A DNA stretch of 64,000 nt, from assembly GCF_907165205.1 (NCBI RefSeq), contig NC_058193.1, positions 28,161,521-28,225,520 of the forward strand, in the 5' to 3' direction. Shown piece by piece: positions 49,601-60,899 of the stretch. The position numbers and the translations under genes are program-made. The notes beneath the pieces are model-generated. The model saw only the letters and a program-made list of their open reading frames with translations. It ran no database searches and was not told the origin of the DNA. The stretch comes from Coccinella septempunctata (lineage: Eukaryota > Arthropoda > Insecta > Coleoptera > Coccinellidae). Every line of letters starts with the position of its first letter. Position 1 is the first letter of the stretch.

Positions 49601-52600
49601 CTATCCGAGGTTTCCTCGAAATAAAGTGGCAACCTTCGATATAAAAAATTGACGATATATTACGTAGTGGCACTAAGGTCGGTAACGTTCAGTTTCGCGT
49701 TATTTTTAGATTTTAGGCTGCGCGATCTGAACTGAAGGACTCCTGGTACGAAAATTAGGTAGACTACAACCTTATCAGTCATACAAATTTTTGAAATCGT
49801 GGATATGAGCTCAAATATGATAGTGATAACTAAATTATAAAAGATGCTTCGCTTGCTCGCTGGAATGATATTGATATCTATATCATTCTTTCGGGAGTTT
49901 TCTCGAAATAAAGATATAAAAAATTAACGATAGATTACGAAACTGTAGGAAGGTCAAAAACGTTTCATGTTATTTTTAGAATTTGAATTGCCTGATTAAC
50001 TTTACTTATTTCTACTACTGGCTGGACTATTAATGGCTATTAAAAAATTAGCTGACACATTTGAAGGAAACATTGTGTCTATGCCCAAAAATAAAATCCC
50101 ATTCTCCTTATTTTTCATTAGTCCACCTGAAAAAACTTCGCTCGCTAGTGTTCGCACACTGAGCTGACTTCAGTTGCTATTAGGTAAATTTTAGCTATTC
50201 TTACGACTCAACTTTAGTTACTTATGTGTTGAACACGGGGTCATTCGCAAGAATATGGTACCTAAACCTAAATAATAGTTTATCGAAATTATTCTATCTA
50301 GAAATCTTTAAAGACATAATAGGTTCAACTATGTATTCCGAGTAGAAAGTAGTTTGGTCCAGAGACTGGTTCGGTTCAGTGTCAGCTGATCTTGCTGGTT
50401 TCACAGAGATCAGACGTGAGTCCTTAATACATATTCGTCTTGAATTTCATTAAAGTTCAGTAAAAAATGCAGTTGATGTTGAATATGAGCAGCATTTGCG
50501 GTAGGTTTTAGTTTTTCCTTGAATTGGCATTTGCAGGGTGCATTACCTCTGGAATATTTAAATTCATCTGACAGTGAACCTTTTTTGTGAAAATTAGTTA
50601 GTTTAATGCTGGATAATTCTTTTTATCCACCAGGGATCGACATCTACTGGCACTTTCAGACGTAATGCAGGAGATAAATAATTTTTTTTTAGATCTGTGG
50701 GTGTTTCAGTTATCTGCACAGAAAGTATCTTGCCACAAAATAGAATGGTTCGCTTCGAGGGAACATCTTGTACGTGTCTATCCCTAGATTGTTGTAGAAC
50801 ATCTCTAATTTTAGACCTTTTCTTCGTGACCGAAATGTTCGCAATCACATTAGTCAAAGACAACAAATATCTGTTTATATCGGTGGAGATCGATTGAAGA
50901 CGTATTTTTTGGCTTCCCAGAAACTTTCGCGCTGTTCCAAACAGAAACCGCAAATTTTTATTCGTCCAATTTCTAGCAGTCTGTTTAAAAAGCTGTCAAA
51001 TGTTGAAATGAATAGCAACGCCGATCAAAGGGAGCTATATTTATCCTAGGAAATAGAAAAACAAAGCACGGTGGGTATTTCACACATCAGCTCGATTCGC
51101 GAAGGCGCTGAAAGCATCTCTCTCCGGCAGAAAGTAGGTACCCCCTGATTGGCGAAAGATAAGCTCATGAATTTTGATCATTTAGCACAAAATTTCACCA
51201 CATTTTCAGCAAAACGATATTTTTTTAAGAATTTTTTTCTCATATAACATACCAACACTGTTATGAACGTCCTGCATTAATTTTTTGAAATATTTACATT
51301 AATTAACAATACAAGTGCAAATACTTATATTCTATATCACAAACCATTCTACTAGTTTAGCCTATTCGGCTTCTTCAAAAGTTTTGGTCAAGTGTATATA
51401 AGAATATGGCATACATTAATTACTATTGTTGATTTTAATGGTTCACTAACAAGAATTCCTTTCATTTAAATTTATCAAATCAAATTTTCATAAAAAAAGT
51501 GGGCAATTTTTTTTAGCTTCGATTGGGTTAAAATAGCCGGTGATTTGTGCCTCTATTCTATTCCTTATTTGTTATTTTCTTGAATTAGGAAGAGGTCAAG
51601 GAATCCTTACCACCCTTGGTCAAAGGAGAATCTATAAAATCATTTTTTTATATGAATTTCTTGTTTGTTACAGTGCTAAAGCGATGATAAGAGAATTCAA
51701 GAAAAGCGAAAGATTTAAAGTACATCAGTATAGTTCAATGAGGCATTCTCCAGTGGTTCGTGCTGCTATTTGGTAAGTCGATGAAATTGCGGTTTAATTT
51801 GACAATGAATTAACAAAAGTAGCATGCACACTGCGCAGGTTGCGTCAGTCAGTGGAATAAAAGAAATGCTCCGGTATAGATTGAATCAGTTAAGGTGTTT
51901 CAACCATCAAAAATTGTTCCATGAGAGAAATTACATCAGAATATTTATTGAAATAAGAATGCAAAGTGTAATCGTATAAGGAAGAATGTTGAGATATTTT
52001 CCATGGAAGAAAATAAGGCTAGCAAGCTACCGAAAGTATAGTTGAGCTGACTGGGGTCTTGAAAGCTGACTTAAAGTCGCTCAGATCAGCTCAACTTCCG
52101 TTTCAGTGGAGAGCGGTCGTGTATGAATTGGAAAAGATTATGATCAGTTTTAGTCGAATAATCTGCAGGGTGTTTACTGAAGATGTGCTAAAAAAAAGGA
52201 GTTGACTCCTTGTTCGAAAGTATTAATACTTCATGAAGATACATGGAGAAACACCCCTTCTCACGTTCTTTGATAAAATCTAAACAAATGAGATATTTCC
52301 TCAAAATTTTCTGAACTAAAAATTATTATGCGTATTAGAGTAGGTACGACTAATAAAATACACTGAAATTGCCGAAAACACGTTTGATTCCTATGCAACC
52401 TGATCAAGTCATACGGTTGACACATGAAGGGTCTTCCCAGCAAGTTTCCTGCGGTTGAATGTTAGCGAAGTGTTAGCCGGGCTTGGAATAGGTCCATCCA
52501 ATAGCTGCCGATGATCTCCTTTTAATCATCAATACTGGGAAGTCCCACAAGTTGGACAGTTGAAGTGTAGACTCGATGTTTCTTTACGGATGAGTCTTGG

Positions 52601-53124
52601 TTTCGTTTGGTAATCTCCAGGACATTTTTTCGTAGAATCGATTGGATTTAGAGTATCAGACCAAGTATAATTTTATGGCAAACACTCCACGGTGTAAGAC
52701 AGTGATGTTTTCAGTTGCAAATTTGCACCTGGCGAGAAGTTGGGCGGTTTTAAGTGGTGGTAAACCCAAAAATACCACTAAAACAAACAGTAAACCCCAT
52801 ATCACCAAAGGTACAAATTTGACCCTATGTTTCTTCACGAAAATTAATGTTTTCGGGCAGGAATCACCTGCATTATTACCGTATCTTTAGTGAACACACC
52901 CTGTCGACAAGTTCGGGTATTGTCATCTGACCATCAAAAAAACAGATCGATGGATTTTTTATAGAATTTTAAATAAGCAAAATAAAATTTCCACTCTGAG
53001 AAATATCAAGAGAAGAAACACTATTTCGGGGGTTATTCTTTCAATGGATTTTATTTTCAGGGGAAGCGTCACATTATCTGGAATAACTCTATTACTGCTT
53101 ATGCGAATAGTTACTAATAGATGA
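40678..53124 (+). CDS. PNLDC1: PNLDC1-like poly(A)-specific ribonuclease (piRNA 3' trimmer)
   Basis: PARN-family DEDDh 3'-5' exonuclease. The PNLDC1 branch trims pre-piRNA 3' ends at the mitochondrial/nuage surface (Trimmer in Bombyx). Exons: 40678-40808, 40870-41104, 41167-42066, 42135-42221, 45383-45477, 51674-51772, 53061-53124; 1611 nt, 536 residues. Catalytic residues are complete: D29 and E31 in FIGIDLEFSAL, D275 in IIAHNALMD, H365 and D370 in FHDAGWD, with spacing as in PARN (H377/D382 in human). The last exon adds a hydrophobic tail (VTLSGITLLLLM, then RIVTNR and stop). This C-terminal membrane anchor separates PNLDC1 from soluble PARN. The start is the first ATG; exon 3 ends at the consensus donor GTGAGT. 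Introns 4 (3.2 kb) and 5 (6.2 kb) are large and transposon-rich. Confidence 0.93.
42222..45382. other. PNLDC1: PNLDC1 intron 4
   Basis: 3.2 kb, AT-rich, no recognised coding sequence. It holds two outward-facing CAGGGT-type ends at 43121 and 44629, listed separately. Confidence 0.5.
43121..44629. mobile_element. Possible TIR element with CAGGGT ends
   Basis: The left end CAGGGTATCCCAAATTGAAC and the reverse complement of the right end CAGGGTGTCACGAAATCAAT agree at about two thirds of the first 20 positions and both begin CAGGGT. No transposase frame and no clear target duplication. The pairing of these two ends could be chance between two different elements. Confidence 0.35.
46008..46277. 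repeat. Foldback repeat (270 bp) in PNLDC1 intron 5
   Basis: The left arm 46008-46097 begins AATTGAGGGGTTCAGAGCTG and the right arm (about 46190-46277) is its reverse complement. The arms are about 90 bp and highly similar, around a 90-nt AT-rich loop. No coding sequence; probably a foldback MITE. Confidence 0.85.
47289..47404. repeat. Palindromic repeat (116 bp) in PNLDC1 intron 5
   Basis: Ends in an 18-bp perfect inverted repeat (GAAAAATACACCCCGTCG and its complement), continuing with mismatches through CTACTCCTATTGTTCTTTTAAT-like sequence toward the centre. Non-coding. Confidence 0.8.
47590..48720 (+). mobile_element. Degenerate non-LTR retrotransposon (RT) fragment in PNLDC1 intron 5
   Basis: Plus-strand translation gives INADVSQGSEVAPTIFLI, HTNDLLYSTNNPIHSFA, and later RVVNLIDDLN and a C-terminal MNSLQPDAFSENFDLQNLK block typical of the ends of jockey/CR1-like reverse transcriptases. 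Stops and shifts interrupt it, and the Y-x-DD region has decayed (SFANSKTL where family members have FADD). It is a dead copy, same strand as PNLDC1. Confidence 0.75.
49605..49993. repeat. Imperfect direct duplication in PNLDC1 intron 5
   Basis: A segment starting TTTCCTCGAAATAAAG (about 49610) and running to GTTATTTTTAGATTTTAGGCTG recurs from about 49899 as TTTTCTCGAAATAAAG through GTTATTTTTAGAATTTGAAT. Shared internal words include ATATAAAAAATT and GACGATATATTACG/AACGATAGATTACG. Two diverged copies about 290 bp apart. Confidence 0.65.
50603..50953 (-). other. Unrecognised 116-codon open frame, minus strand, in PNLDC1 intron 5
   Basis: Longest uninterrupted frame in this part of the intron, opposite to the host gene. 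Composition is basic with segments such as LLSLTNVIANISVTKKRSK and TILFCGKILSVQITETP. I recognise no domain. It could be a transposon remnant or chance. Confidence 0.2.
51773..53060. other. PNLDC1: PNLDC1 intron 6
   Basis: 1.3 kb between the last two PNLDC1 exons; over half of it is the TIR element at 52166-52903. The remainder shows no coding sequence. Confidence 0.6.
52166..52903. mobile_element. Non-autonomous TIR element in PNLDC1 intron 6
   Basis: The left end CAGGGTGTTTACTGAAGATG and the reverse complement of the right end CAGGGTGTGTTCACTAAAGA are inverted repeats allowing a small gap. About 738 bp, no transposase frame. No clean target duplication is visible (flanks ATCTG and TCGAC). 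Confidence 0.65.
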
Positions 53125-55132
53125 TAAAAATAATGATATTACCTAATTATTATATTTTCCCAGCATAGTTGAATAAAAATTGGTTTTGAATTACAGTTTT
53201 CTATATCTTTTCCCTTATTTCTTCTTAAAAGTTTTTCTTATAAACGATAAGGAGGATCGATGACTGATGACGTGTGAGGGACAATGGCTCAGTCAGCTCA
53301 GTGGACAGTGGACCCATAAGGATATTGGTGATCAATGAAAAAATAACATTAACTATTAACAGAGATAATTTCAGCAATTTTTTATAAAAGAATATCGCCT
53401 ATAATATCCTTGTGGGGAATTTAAGCCCCAAATTCTCCTTCATTTTGAGGTCATCTATCTCCACTGAGCCGTTGTCACCAGTCACCATGTAAACTTTTCA
53501 TTTATAGAGAATAGAGAAAAGAGTCATTTTCTCGAAAACAGACATTGAAATCCGTAATCCATCAATGATTCGTCACCACACTATCGGTGCAGTAAAATTA
53601 TCCAAAAGCGAATTCGGAGCCAAGTTCAAAATAACCCATTTGATAAAATGGAATTGACACTGCGGGTTGAGATAAATCATTTGGGAGTTTTACAGGACTC
53701 AAAAATGTATGTGGGAATTTTCGTTATTTAACCTTAGCCAAAGTTATTTTCGTCCAGAACCGTACCCGGGATACCTCGCTAAAAAATAATCATTTGCAAC
53801 TAAATAATTAGAGTAAGTGCTCCGAGGAAAGACGATCTATTTCGAAATTTTAATTTATTAACGCAGTTAATTTTCTCTTTGTTACGGGATGTGGGTATAC
53901 CTACTGAATTATATCACGAGCGTTGTGTGTTACACATCTATTATTGATTAATCTTGAATAACATCTAAGCGGTTATTTTGAATCGCGTACAATTTTCGTT
54001 CTGCGTCCTAGCAATAACGGAAATAAGATCTTTATACAGGGTGATTGACGTAGACTGTCGACAATAGAAGTAGAGAACAAGATCATAAGTAGATCTACCT
54101 TCAAAGTGGATCAGAAGATTTGATACACTGGCTTAGACCCAGAAGTTTCACAAGCGTCAGAAGCAAGGCGCTCCACGAGTTCATGAAAACTCTTTTGAAA
54201 CACCAAAAATATTTTTCGTTTCTGGATGGAAAAGAATAACAAAGTATTAACTCTAGTTTCAGAAATTAATTGAAGGTGTAAAACTATCATTTCTACAAAT
54301 AAAATTTATGACTATTCAGCCTTGTGGCTTCAACAGTGTACGTCTTTATTAACGAATATTTGCGAAAAAAGCATTGGAGGATTTCTAACTATGGTAATCA
54401 GTAGACTATCGGACGAAAAATTGGCAGGCTGAATGGAAAAGGGTTTTTGTTTGGGTCATTTTTGAACAGGGAGGAGTTCATGATTTTGGAGGTCGTCGAT
54501 TTCAACAAATTGAAGCTAGCGAAAAATATATTCAAATGGAAACCCATACTTTAACCATTACGATTTTACTCGAAAAAATAAGTGCCTGGAACATAAGTTG
54601 ATTGAATGTGAAAAAATATTTCGATGGATTAAAATATAGAACAAATATCTTCAATTAGAGCTTAGAGTGCATTGGGGTGTTTTTGATCGATAAATTTTTA
54701 TTCACGGGACACGTCCACATTGCTGCTTTTCATCAAATTCCTGGCCATATTTCAGAGGACCTCATTCGATTAACAAAATAAATTGATGGCAACTTCATGG
54801 AGGCAATTTACGATTGACCTTACATCGATGCCCACATCTAACACCTGCATGAAATATAGAACACGAATTGAAAGAAGACCAGAGTTATGGCCGACATTAA
54901 TTAAACGATTTTCTGAATATCAATTATCGCTTTGTACCGTCAGCCAAAAGTGATCAAAAACGGAATCATGTCAAGTTCACCCGAACTAGTTTTAGGTTTA
55001 TATAAGCGGACGGCTCATATTAGTCTACGTTAAATGAAGAACCCACGAGAAAATTTTAGATTTTATATTTATTTCATAAAAATACAATAACAATTATCAA
55101 AGATAAAAATATAATTGAATATAAATAACATA
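53125..55132. other. Convergent intergenic region PNLDC1/TRAPPC11
   Basis: 2 kb between two converging genes. A single CAGGGTGATTGACGTAGACT end preceded by TA occurs at 54037, probably one end of a transposon; I could not find a convincing partner. No gene was recognised. Confidence 0.5.
55068..55073 (-). terminator. Polyadenylation signal of TRAPPC11
   Basis: AATAAA on the minus strand about 60 nt after the TRAPPC11 stop codon. Confidence 0.65.
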
Positions 55133-58100
55133 CTATCTAACACTAATATTTTGAGGAGTAACACAGTCTGGTGGCTTAACTGACCCTTTTGGCTCTGGCT
55201 GAAAAATTATTGGATTAGGACAAAATTAGTTGGTCAATATTGTCATTTATAATAATATTAAATGAGCGTCCCATTCGTTCTTATTGATATCAACATGTTA
55301 TGTTTGAATCGAAATACTCAAGCCCACATTTGAATTTTCATTTTATTCAATATTCAGGAATATTTTTATATTTTCTAAAATCAAGGTCCTGGCACTGATT
55401 ATCCTTGTTATTATAAAAAAATAATGACAGTGCACTTACCATAATGAACAGATGAGTAGGTAAGGATCTTTGAATGAGGGCAATCAAATCATCCTGTCTC
55501 AATAGTGGAGAGACCAAACCCGTGACTGGCAGATTTAGGTTGAATTTAGGTAGAGCGACACTTCCCGCATGTAAAGGATACAGATTATATTTCACTATTT
55601 GTTTACTATGTGGAAGAATGCTTATCATATACTGAAACAAAAGAAAAAAGTAAAATTGATAGAGGAAGTTGAGCATCTTCAGCAAGAATACAAGGAAAAA
55701 AAATTTTGTATTACCTTCTTAAATCCAGCAAACATAAAGCCATCACTTGAATCTATAGCTACATCCAATTGTATCAACTGATTAGATTTGTTTTCCAAAG
55801 TGTACTTCACCACTGTAGGAGTTCTCACTGTGCCATGAGCTGGAAGAGCAACCTCAATTTTCAGTGGTACTTTCTGTACAGGGCATCCAACAATCATTAT
55901 TTTACTGATGGCCGAATGTTTTCCATCCGATCTGCAAATAAGAAAAATGATGACTTTAAATAGACCATTGTTAATAAAAAAATTGAATATCACGAATACC
56001 TCTTCCACTTGATAACGTATTGCCCCAAGTTAACATTTTGCTCAGAAGGCCTGTCACAAGAAGCCAAAAATAATTCAGTTCCTACTTCACCCTCATTCAA
56101 CTGGATTCCATGTAAAGGACTTGAAATGTTATCTTCAACACTTCTCACCATAGGACTCTGAAAAAAATCTTTGAGATCAATTTCAAATATCATCTGATTT
56201 ACATACAAACTCAAAAGACGTTTCTTCGACAAGAAGTGGCCATGGCGAGAGACTACTTATAGAAGGCATTATTCCAAAATGTTCATCCACATAAAAAGTA
56301 TCAATATCCATCATGAGAGTCGATAAAAAGGTTGTGGAAATGTCAAAAGGCTGGACTACAGAAATAAGAAGGGATTCGGTGTTTGTGCTAATAACGGGAG
56401 TGTTATTGCTATTCAGTAAGTATGTTAATTGTATCTGAACATTCTTCACTCCAACTTTGTGGACTCTCAAATAGAAGAACGATGTAGTTTTCTCCCCAGG
56501 TTCCATGTGTTGTTTAACATTTAAACTCAGTGGCGTTTTTTGAGGTATCCCATGCTCATCATTTGTTACGTCAGCTTAAAAACAAAAATAAACATATCAA
56601 CATAACATTTTTTCAAAGCTGTCACAAAATTGTCCACATAATCTTTCATAATGTAAAAATTGGGTAATAATGGCATATTGTCAAAAATCAATCTCAACGG
56701 CACTTGGAATTCAGATTTGCTACACCTACTTGAAGAGGGGTTTTCTTCTCCAATAAGGAAGAGAGTTACTTCCAGGTTCCCTATAGAATTGTTTTCCTTA
56801 TTATCCATATGCACGCAAACCTCATACCATTCGCCCAATAAGGCGGGTTGTTTATGAGCAAAGTTTATTTCCAGCTTTGATCTTCTGGGCACTATTGTAG
56901 CAGTCATCTGTGGCCTTATATTATCGAAGTCTAGGGCTTCTTTTGTGAGTTTAAAATGGAGCAATTCAGGATGGACTTGGTTAGTTTCATTATGACTTCC
57001 AAATCTGAGTTCTAATTTACACCCAGGATTTCCCATTTGAACTATTATATTACCAATCTGAAAATATTATTTAAACCTTCTGCTTCAATGTGAATAGAAG
57101 CTCACCTGTATATCTTTCGAGATATCACTTGGATCAGGGTAGAATTCAATTTCGAACATTTTTACTTCATTACTTCCAATTTCTATAGTTTTCGACATAG
57201 TATTAACAGTATATTCTGATGTAATGATGGAGGTATTGACACACACTGATACTTGAAGTAGTGTTAAAGTAAACGGACTTGTGTTCCTTAAATAAACTCC
57301 AATAGATACTTTCTGATCAACTTCATAATGCTTTCTTAGGAATCGTGCCTTAGTTTCTAAACAGCTAGTTACGTTTGCCATATCTAATACAATGTTGAAC
57401 TCAGAAGTATTGAAAACTGGCTGCCAATTTATAATAGCTTTTTGGAGCAAATCATGAGGTATGTCAGGATCACCAAATGGTATTTCTTTCTGCAAAAATG
57501 CATGAATTATATTCATTCCACACAGTAGGACTTTTTGATATCCTACATACTACAATAGCTCTAACAACTCTTGCAAGTTAGTCACTGTAGGATATACTAA
57601 CTGGTAGTGACATCTAAGTCACTTGTAAGTACTTGAGAGTTCTAAACTTCTGCATTGATATGAAAATATGTATTAGCAGACATTAAAATTTTGAAAACTG
57701 AAATAAGTATTTTCACTGAATTCCATAATTTTGAAGAGTACTTCATAACTTTTCCGAATGAATTCAATATTGATAGACAGAAAGTTGTAGCATCTGAATA
57801 TGAAATTCACCCTTTGAACTATAATTTCACATACCTTCAGCACCCTATTGAAATTCTCATAAATCCTTTTTTTATAATCCAAACTGATATCAGTAGATTT
57901 TCCCAGCAATTCTAGTGCTAGAAGCATGTAGTCCTGTGCACTAGCAATCAAAAATGCGCATTTAAAAGCTTTAATCATCACATGTGACATGATCAGCCAC
58001 CATTTCTCCAGTCGGAAATCCCACAGCATATGAGTTAGTAAAGTTAGTGCTTTACTGAAGTCCTGAGAATCGTAATATTCATCAGCCATTTGCAGAACAA

Positions 58101-59466
58101 GATGTTTCCTTGTTCTAGGACACTTATATGTCTTGAATTGAGAAATAGCTAAGCCATACAAAGTTATGATGATATTTGAATGGTTAATTTGTTTTTCCAA
58201 AAATTGGAGAGCATGAATACCATTCAGCTCAGTTTGTGGATCAGGTACATCTTGAGTAAGCTTTCCTGGCCTCCAAGGTCTTTGACCATAGTATTCCATA
58301 TGTGCAAAGTTCTCCAGAGGATCAGGTTGTGGGTAATTTGTCACATTAGCACATAACTCTCTACTAATATTTTTACGAACTATAGCATATTGAGCTGCTT
58401 GTTGATAATAAATGCCAGGGTGCTGTGTTTGAACAGGAGGAAGTCCCAATTTTACAGTTTCATCGAACACATCACCAAATACCTGAAATTGCTTAGATAA
58501 CCATGCATAATGTTCAAAAGCCAATTCCTGGAAACCAATACGGTGTTTGAAATGCTCTATATGATTCTTGAAATGAGATATTGCATCTCTAGGTAAATTG
58601 AGGGCAAATTGTAATTTGCACAGTTTGAAACTGATGAAACCTGCTATCATTCTTATTTCTAAGGCATTAGTATCAACGATTCTTATTTCTAGTAAATTGT
58701 TGTAAGCAAGAGAATAATGCTTGTGAGCTGTCATATTATCCTGTTTGAGCTCGTAAAGAAATGCCATTTTGAATTGGTGCCTAACATACAGAAATTGATG
58801 ATTTGTTTTATTGAGGTGATCTTTGTGAGAACGAATTATTTTTGCTTCATTATGGTAGTAAGTCTGAGCAAAATCGAAAAATGCTCCTTCCAATCTTATT
58901 ATATATCCTTGTAGATGATCACCAATAGGTAAAATAAATAATGATTGGGAATTTAATTCGCAACTTGCACAAAGAGAAACTGCTCTTTCTGATGCCAGAA
59001 TATCTTCCCCTGTAGGCAGAGTTGGAATACACTGTATCAATACTACACAAATTTTTGTATTTCTGCCTTCTAACGCTGCTCTCATTGACTGCACTCTAGA
59101 CGCACATTCGATCATCTTTTCATTCCATTGTGAATCTTTCCAATCTAATTCATAAAATATCACAATCACTGCAGGTATCTCGTATAAGTGCTTATTCATC
59201 CAATTTTTTTTTAGTATACCCTTGGGTATGTACCACTCATAAGAATTTCTTTTTGGTTTGATGACAGGAAATTCATAGGAGTTGCTTATGAGTTTGAATA
59301 ATATAGGAGCTCTTTCCACCCTTCTGTTTCCCGTAAGGGCCTCCCAAATATCCTTGTGAATTGCATTGTTCACAGTATCTAAGCCAGATACACCTATGAG
59401 AGCTAATGGTTTGACGCATAATTCATTTGGCAAATCAAAATTATTCTGTATTGCACTATGAGTCAT
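55133..59466 (-). CDS. TRAPPC11: TRAPPC11 (trafficking protein particle complex subunit 11; gryzun/foie gras)
   Basis: Subunit of the TRAPPIII tethering complex acting in ER-to-Golgi transport, autophagy and protein glycosylation. Exons on the minus strand: 59466-57835, 57489-57106, 57057-56730, 56574-56207, 56157-56000, 55931-55715, 55631-55440, 55198-55133; 3345 nt, about 1114 residues (human 1133). The N-terminus gives NELCVKPLALIGVSGLD, YEWYIPKGILK, WMNKHLYEIPAVIVIFYELD, GRNTKICVVLIQ, GEDILASERAVSLCASCEL and LFVRHQFK-like FLYVRHQFKMAFL, then the foie-gras helical-repeat segment ending FEHYAWLSKQFQVFGDVFDE and HPGIYYQQAAQYA. The beta-rich C-terminal part contains SSDGFMFAGFKK and LYPLHAGSVALPKFNLN. 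The start is the ATG at 59466. The exon 3 donor (56729) is the least certain junction. Small introns of 50-170 nt except intron 1 (345 nt). Confidence 0.94.
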
Positions 59467-59851
59467 AACGTATTTGAGTTCCTTTTCTATTTACAAGAAA
59501 TTATTTGAAAAATATGAATATTCAATTTTTTTTATAAATTTTAGGTTAGAATATTGTTGTCATTTTTGACAATGACAAAATAAACAATCAATAAACTTGA
59601 CGTTATGTGCATGCGTTCCATATTTCGGATATTTCTTTAACGAGGAAGTGAAATCTCACAATTGCATAACCCAAAACAGTTATTTTCTTAAGAATAAATA
59701 GAAGTTCTCTCGAAATAGGTATATTGCATAGTTCCTCGTTCAAAAATTCTCCTGGAAGTTTTCGCTCTCTCGTCCTGGTATGATCACATTGTTTATGCGT
59801 AATGTTTTCTAAATAAGGCGTGTTCATACAAGGTAGATTGCGGAAAAATGA
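59467..59851. promoter_or_regulatory. TRAPPC11 upstream region
   Basis: About 385 bp between the TRAPPC11 start codon and a TA microsatellite with an inserted retrotransposon. It must hold the 5' UTR and promoter (minus strand); no TATA box or other element is clear. Confidence 0.4.
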
Positions 59852-59852
59852 A

Positions 59853-59892
<40 letters not shown>

Positions 59893-60810
59893 TTTTTTTC
59901 AATATCACCATTTACGGGGTCGGCTCTCTGAGAACACCGGTCCGCTCTGCGGGCAAGGTGCGCTCATGAGGTAGTCAGGAATCTTCGCACTATTCTTGCT
60001 GTACCAAGAATAACTTGTTTCTGTGCGGTACTTATCAATGTTTTTTGCAGACCCAGTCTTATCGTATTTTCTTCCAGGTGCTCCTCGACCAAACCATTGG
60101 TGGAAATTATGAGTGGCAGAATCGTCGTCGATCTCAGGGCATGCATGGTTTTCAGTTCGAAGGCTAGGTCTTGGTATTTATTGAGCTTCTCGGTGAACGC
60201 CTTAGAGATGTTGTCGTCTGCCGGTATTGTGATATCCATGATAATGGCGGTTTTGTCCCTCTTGTTGAACAGCACCAGGTCAGGTCTATTATGCGGTATT
60301 GGCCTCTCTGTTGAAAACACCATATCCCAATAAAGTTTGTACGTATCATTTTCCAGGACTGGGCTGGGTCGGTATTTATACGGATCTCCCACCTCCGTTA
60401 CCAAACCTGTTTTCTCTGCTAGGGCCTGATGGTATATTCTCGCCATGGCATTGTGCCTCTCCATATATTCTAGAGGCGCTAGAATGGGACACGATGAGGT
60501 GATGTGCTGTATTGACTCCGTTGCCTGTAAGCATCTCCGACACTTATCAGTTGGTATGTTCCTCATTGTAATATTTTTTATATATGATCTCGTTGGTACG
60601 ACCTGGTCCTGAATGGCAACGAGTCTTCCCTCTGTTTCTGGGTAGAGGTATCCGGCCCGGAGGTAGGTAAGTGACTCCTTCTTATTAATGTTATTTTTTT
60701 GTAGACTGCCAGGATACCTTCCATGGAGAGCTTTACTGTGCCACTCCTCCAAGAGTAACTCCGTCGTCAGCCCGCGAACTGTCGCGTCTCTGTTGTTGAG
60801 ATTGAGTGGA

Positions 60811-60813
<3 letters not shown>
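59852..60813 (-). mobile_element. 5'-truncated LINE with restriction-like endonuclease (R2/Dong-like superclade)
   Basis: The minus-strand frame 60752-59964 encodes the C-terminal end of a retrotransposon protein: YLRAGYLYPETEGRLVAIQD, a zinc-knuckle-like CRRC...H...C block (DKCRRCLQATESIQHITSSC), then RPDLVLFNKRDKTAIIMDIT, which fits the PD...D core of the restriction-like endonuclease carried by R2/R4/Dong-type elements, and FTEKLNKYQDLAFEL. The frame ends at 59964, about 65 bp before a 25-nt poly(A) tract on this strand (plus T run 59875-59899) and a (TA)n stretch at 59852-59875. The 5' side stops abruptly at the long (TA)n tract starting 60814. Clade assignment is by motif only. Confidence 0.82.

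Positions 60814-60896
<83 letters not shown>
60814..60896. repeat. (TA)n microsatellite, 83 bp
   Basis: An uninterrupted TA dinucleotide run directly bordering the truncated LINE on its left and a CAGGGTG transposon end on its right. Confidence 0.98.
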
Positions 60897-60899
<3 letters not shown>

